Positions 62,667 to 64,000 of a stretch of DNA of 64,000 nucleotides are shown piece by piece. The DNA is taken from NCBI GenBank assembly GCA_964542475.1, contig CAZIUL010000006.1:88283-152282 (forward strand). Reading direction: 5' to 3'. A program made the position numbers and the translations under genes. This stretch comes from CAZIUL01 sp964542475. GTDB lineage: Bacteria > Planctomycetota > B15-G4 > CAYZWU01. The notes under the pieces were generated by a model. It saw only the letters and a program-made list of their open reading frames with translations. It ran no database searches and was not told where the DNA came from. Each line of letters starts with the position of its first letter. The first letter of the stretch is position 1.

Positions 62667-63311
62667 ATGGTTACAAACGAGAGCCTGCAGGAGTTCGCCG
62701 GATCGCTGTCATCGAAAGAACCTGTGCCGGGCGGCGGTGCTGCCGCAGGATACACCGGGGTGCTTGGCACGGCCCTGGCAGGGATGGCGATCGCTTATTC
62801 GAAGAGGAACGAAGTGGACGGCGGCGGGGGGGAAGCCGCATCTGCGCTCGATGAAGGGGCGGCGCTGATGGAAAGGCTTCGCATCGATCTTCTTGAGCTC
62901 ACCGACAAGGATTGTGCGGCATACGCGGCCTTTGACAGGGCGTTGAAGCTTCCGCGATCTTCGAGTGAAGAGAAGGCATCGCGGCGAAAGGAAGTCAGGC
63001 GCGCGCTCGATATCGCGATGAAAGTCCCTCTCGATGCGGCTTCGAAGTGTGCCCAGGCGCTGGAGCGTCTGCATGACCTGGTCCGGTTCATCAATCCCAG
63101 GCTCATAACGGATGCTGGAATCTCCGCAAGGTGTCTTGGAGCTGCATTGAGGTCATGCTGGTACAACGTGCTTGTAAACGCCGTTTCCCTCGCTGATGAT
63201 GAGCTGGTCCGTGAGATGAGCGCAAAAAGAGAAGCCATGGAAACAGCGGCCGCGCTTCAGGAGGAACGTGTCCTGAAGGCGGTGGAAGAAGCTCTCTTTG
63301 CGGAGAAGTAG
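62667..63311 (+). CDS. fchA: Cyclodeaminase/cyclohydrolase (FchA-like)
   Basis: This 214-residue protein belongs to the FTCD_C/FchA family, which acts on methenyl- or formimino-tetrahydrofolate. Family elements are EPVPGGGAAAGYTGVLGTAL at the start and LDAASKCAQALERLHDLVR and NPRLITDAGISARCLGAALR later. Beside fhs, the methenyl-THF cyclohydrolase activity is the more likely one. GGAGGAGG precedes ATG 62667. Confidence 0.92.
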   Translation: MVTNESLQEFAGSLSSKEPVPGGGAAAGYTGVLGTALAGMAIAYSKRNEVDGGGGEAASALDEGAALMERLRIDLLELTDKDCAAYAAFDRALKLPRSSSEEKASRRKEVRRALDIAMKVPLDAASKCAQALERLHDLVRFINPRLITDAGISARCLGAALRSCWYNVLVNAVSLADDELVREMSAKREAMETAAALQEERVLKAVEEALFAEK

Positions 63312-63531
63312 GGAATAAAAGAACCACGGATGGGTACGTGGTAGAAGAAAGAAAGAAAAGAGAACCACGGATGAACACGGATAATACGGATGGACACGGA
63401 TTTTTTTATTCGGCGTTTGGAGGGACGGCTTCCACGCCGTCCTCTTCGATCCGTTCCTGATTCCGAGAACAGGCGGGCAGTTTCCCGGAACACTTCTCCA
63501 CACCCTTTTACGAATCGGACATGAACAAAAA
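63312..63531. repeat. Degenerate ACCACGGATG repeats and a GC hairpin
   Basis: The words CCACGGATG and ACACGGAT recur several times between about 63320 and 63400. A hairpin follows at 63423-63442 (GGACGGC with GCCGTCC, loop of six). No open frame looks real. Degenerate ACCACGGATG/ACACGGAT strings of this sort are found dispersed in many draft genomes; their function is unknown. Confidence 0.55.
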
Positions 63532-63556
63532 AAGCCCCCGCAATGAGCGGGGGCTT
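63526..63556 (-). terminator. Terminator of tRNA-Ala
   Basis: A perfect ten-pair stem (AAGCCCCCGC at 63532-63541 with GCGGGGGCTT at 63547-63556) is followed, reading leftward, by a T-run. It lies just after the tRNA on the minus strand. Confidence 0.9.
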
Positions 63557-63564
63557 GTTTCATT

Positions 63565-63640
63565 TGGTGGATGGTATGGGATTCGAACCCACGACCTCTG
63601 CATTGCGAACGCAGCGCTCTCCCAACTGAGCTAACCACCC
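63565..63640 (-). tRNA. tRNA-Ala (CGC anticodon)
   Basis: Read on the minus strand, acceptor GGGTGGT pairs with ACCATCC with the G3-U70 pair that identifies alanine tRNAs. The anticodon loop TTCGCAA gives CGC. TTCGAAT is in the T loop and CCA is encoded. Length is 76 bases. Confidence 0.95.
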
Positions 63641-63777
63641 GTATGAATGCACCGTTCCATGGCCCGCCGAATGAGATCGCATTCTCGCGGCAAGCACGAG
63701 CACCGGGAAATTATAGGGTTCTGTGTTGTGAAGTAAAACCGTTTTTGACCGTTTCTCGAAAAACATGAGGCATGGCC

Positions 63778-63856
63778 TAACCCGCATATTTCATCCTCTT
63801 CTGCTGCGGCACCGTAAACTGCACTGTGGCTGCGTTTCATGCCGGGAGACGATCCT
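63778..63856 (+). repeat. Dispersed 79-bp repeat, copy 3
   Basis: Starts TAACCCGCATATTTCATC and ends GCCGGGAGACGATCCT, nearly identical to copy 1. It continues CAACCTGTAAGAA as copy 2 does. It lies in the 360-base non-coding stretch upstream of tRNA-Ala, which holds no plausible gene. Confidence 0.85.
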
Positions 63857-63863
63857 CAACCTG

Positions 63864-64000
63864 TAAGAACAGGTCTGCGGTCGTCTCCTGACATGCGCCT
63901 AGCCACATTACAGCTTACGGCACCTCGCGATGAAGAGTATGAAATAAGCAGGCTATAAGAACAGGCCTGCGGTCGTCTCCTGACATGCGCCTTGCCACAT
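63864..64000 (+). repeat. 45-bp direct repeat, two copies, 92-base period
   Basis: 63864-63908 and 63956-64000 match in 43 of 45 bases, starting TAAGAACAGG and ending GCCACAT, with 47 unrelated bases between. The second copy touches the window end, so the array may go on to the right. It directly follows repeat copy 3. Confidence 0.85.

Noticed and set aside
63864..64000. CRISPR array
   Set aside because: Only two repeats are visible, with two mismatches and a 47-base gap, next to an interspersed repeat and with no cas gene. Cannot be excluded beyond the window edge, but nothing supports it.

Overview
The window is 64 kb of a GC-rich bacterial chromosome, densely coded, with short intergenic gaps and many Shine-Dalgarno-led starts (ATG, GTG and several TTG). 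It includes one run of exactly 100 N (26977-27076), so it is a scaffold, probably from a draft or metagenome-assembled genome. The content mixes housekeeping genes (eno, an ftsB-like gene, nusA, infB, rbfA, fhs, fchA, nifU/nifS, two tRNAs) with large envelope and signalling proteins: a MoxR ATPase with DUF58 and VWA proteins, TPR/PQQ propeller proteins, squalene-cyclase-like toroids, Hanks-type kinases fused to AAA/TPR or RDD/TM2 domains, and a sigma54 activator with an FHA domain. This style is typical of uncultured lineages in or near the Planctomycetota/PVC and FCB groups. The ftsB-like gene argues against a classical FtsZ-less planctomycete. I cannot assign a phylum with confidence.

Layout. 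1-950: histidine kinase cut by the left edge. 1184-11701: eno, ftsB-like, a TPR/PQQ lipoprotein-like or secreted protein, then moxR-DUF58-BatA/VWA-VWA/GATase-like, nearly all touching or overlapping. 11773-15253: an SGNH hydrolase and a secreted gingipain-like C25 protease ending in a strong terminator. 15399-28077: a 1548-residue TPR/PQQ protein, an alpha/alpha-toroid protein, a DUF4175-like three-TM protein, two coiled-coil secreted proteins (the second split by an in-frame TGA), and a second toroid protein broken by the assembly gap. 28096-30201 (minus): a HEAT/TPR secreted protein. 30364-35631: promoter, attenuator-like leader, nusA-infB-DUF503-rbfA. 35770-48422: signalling block with kinase/AAA/TPR, PfkB sugar-phosphate kinase, a dead M1-peptidase-like membrane protein, an FHA-GAF-sigma54 activator, a zinc-ribbon kinase with RDD and TM2 domains, and two small zinc-finger/TM2 proteins. 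48530-53830: two coiled-coil proteins and two ABC ATPase/ABC-2 permease pairs. 53867-56475: pyruvoyl arginine decarboxylase, HNH endonuclease, KamA-family radical SAM enzyme, tRNA-Gln. 56630-58624: membrane-anchored multi-domain Ig/carboxypeptidase-regulatory-like protein. 58813-63311: nifU-nifS on the minus strand, divergent from fhs-fchA, sharing an intergenic palindrome. 63565-63640: tRNA-Ala on the minus strand.

How the genes work together. The 2830-28077 stretch looks like one large envelope programme: an AAA+ chaperone (MoxR) with its usual DUF58 and VWA partners, followed by secreted propeller, toroid and coiled-coil proteins present as paralogous pairs. The 35770-48422 stretch joins Ser/Thr kinases to a phosphothreonine-reading FHA domain on a sigma54 activator. 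A roughly 79-bp interspersed repeat occurs three times in the same orientation (948, 47143, 63778), and in two cases its first three bases are the stop codon of the preceding gene. I see no CRISPR array, prophage, transposase or recognised defence system.
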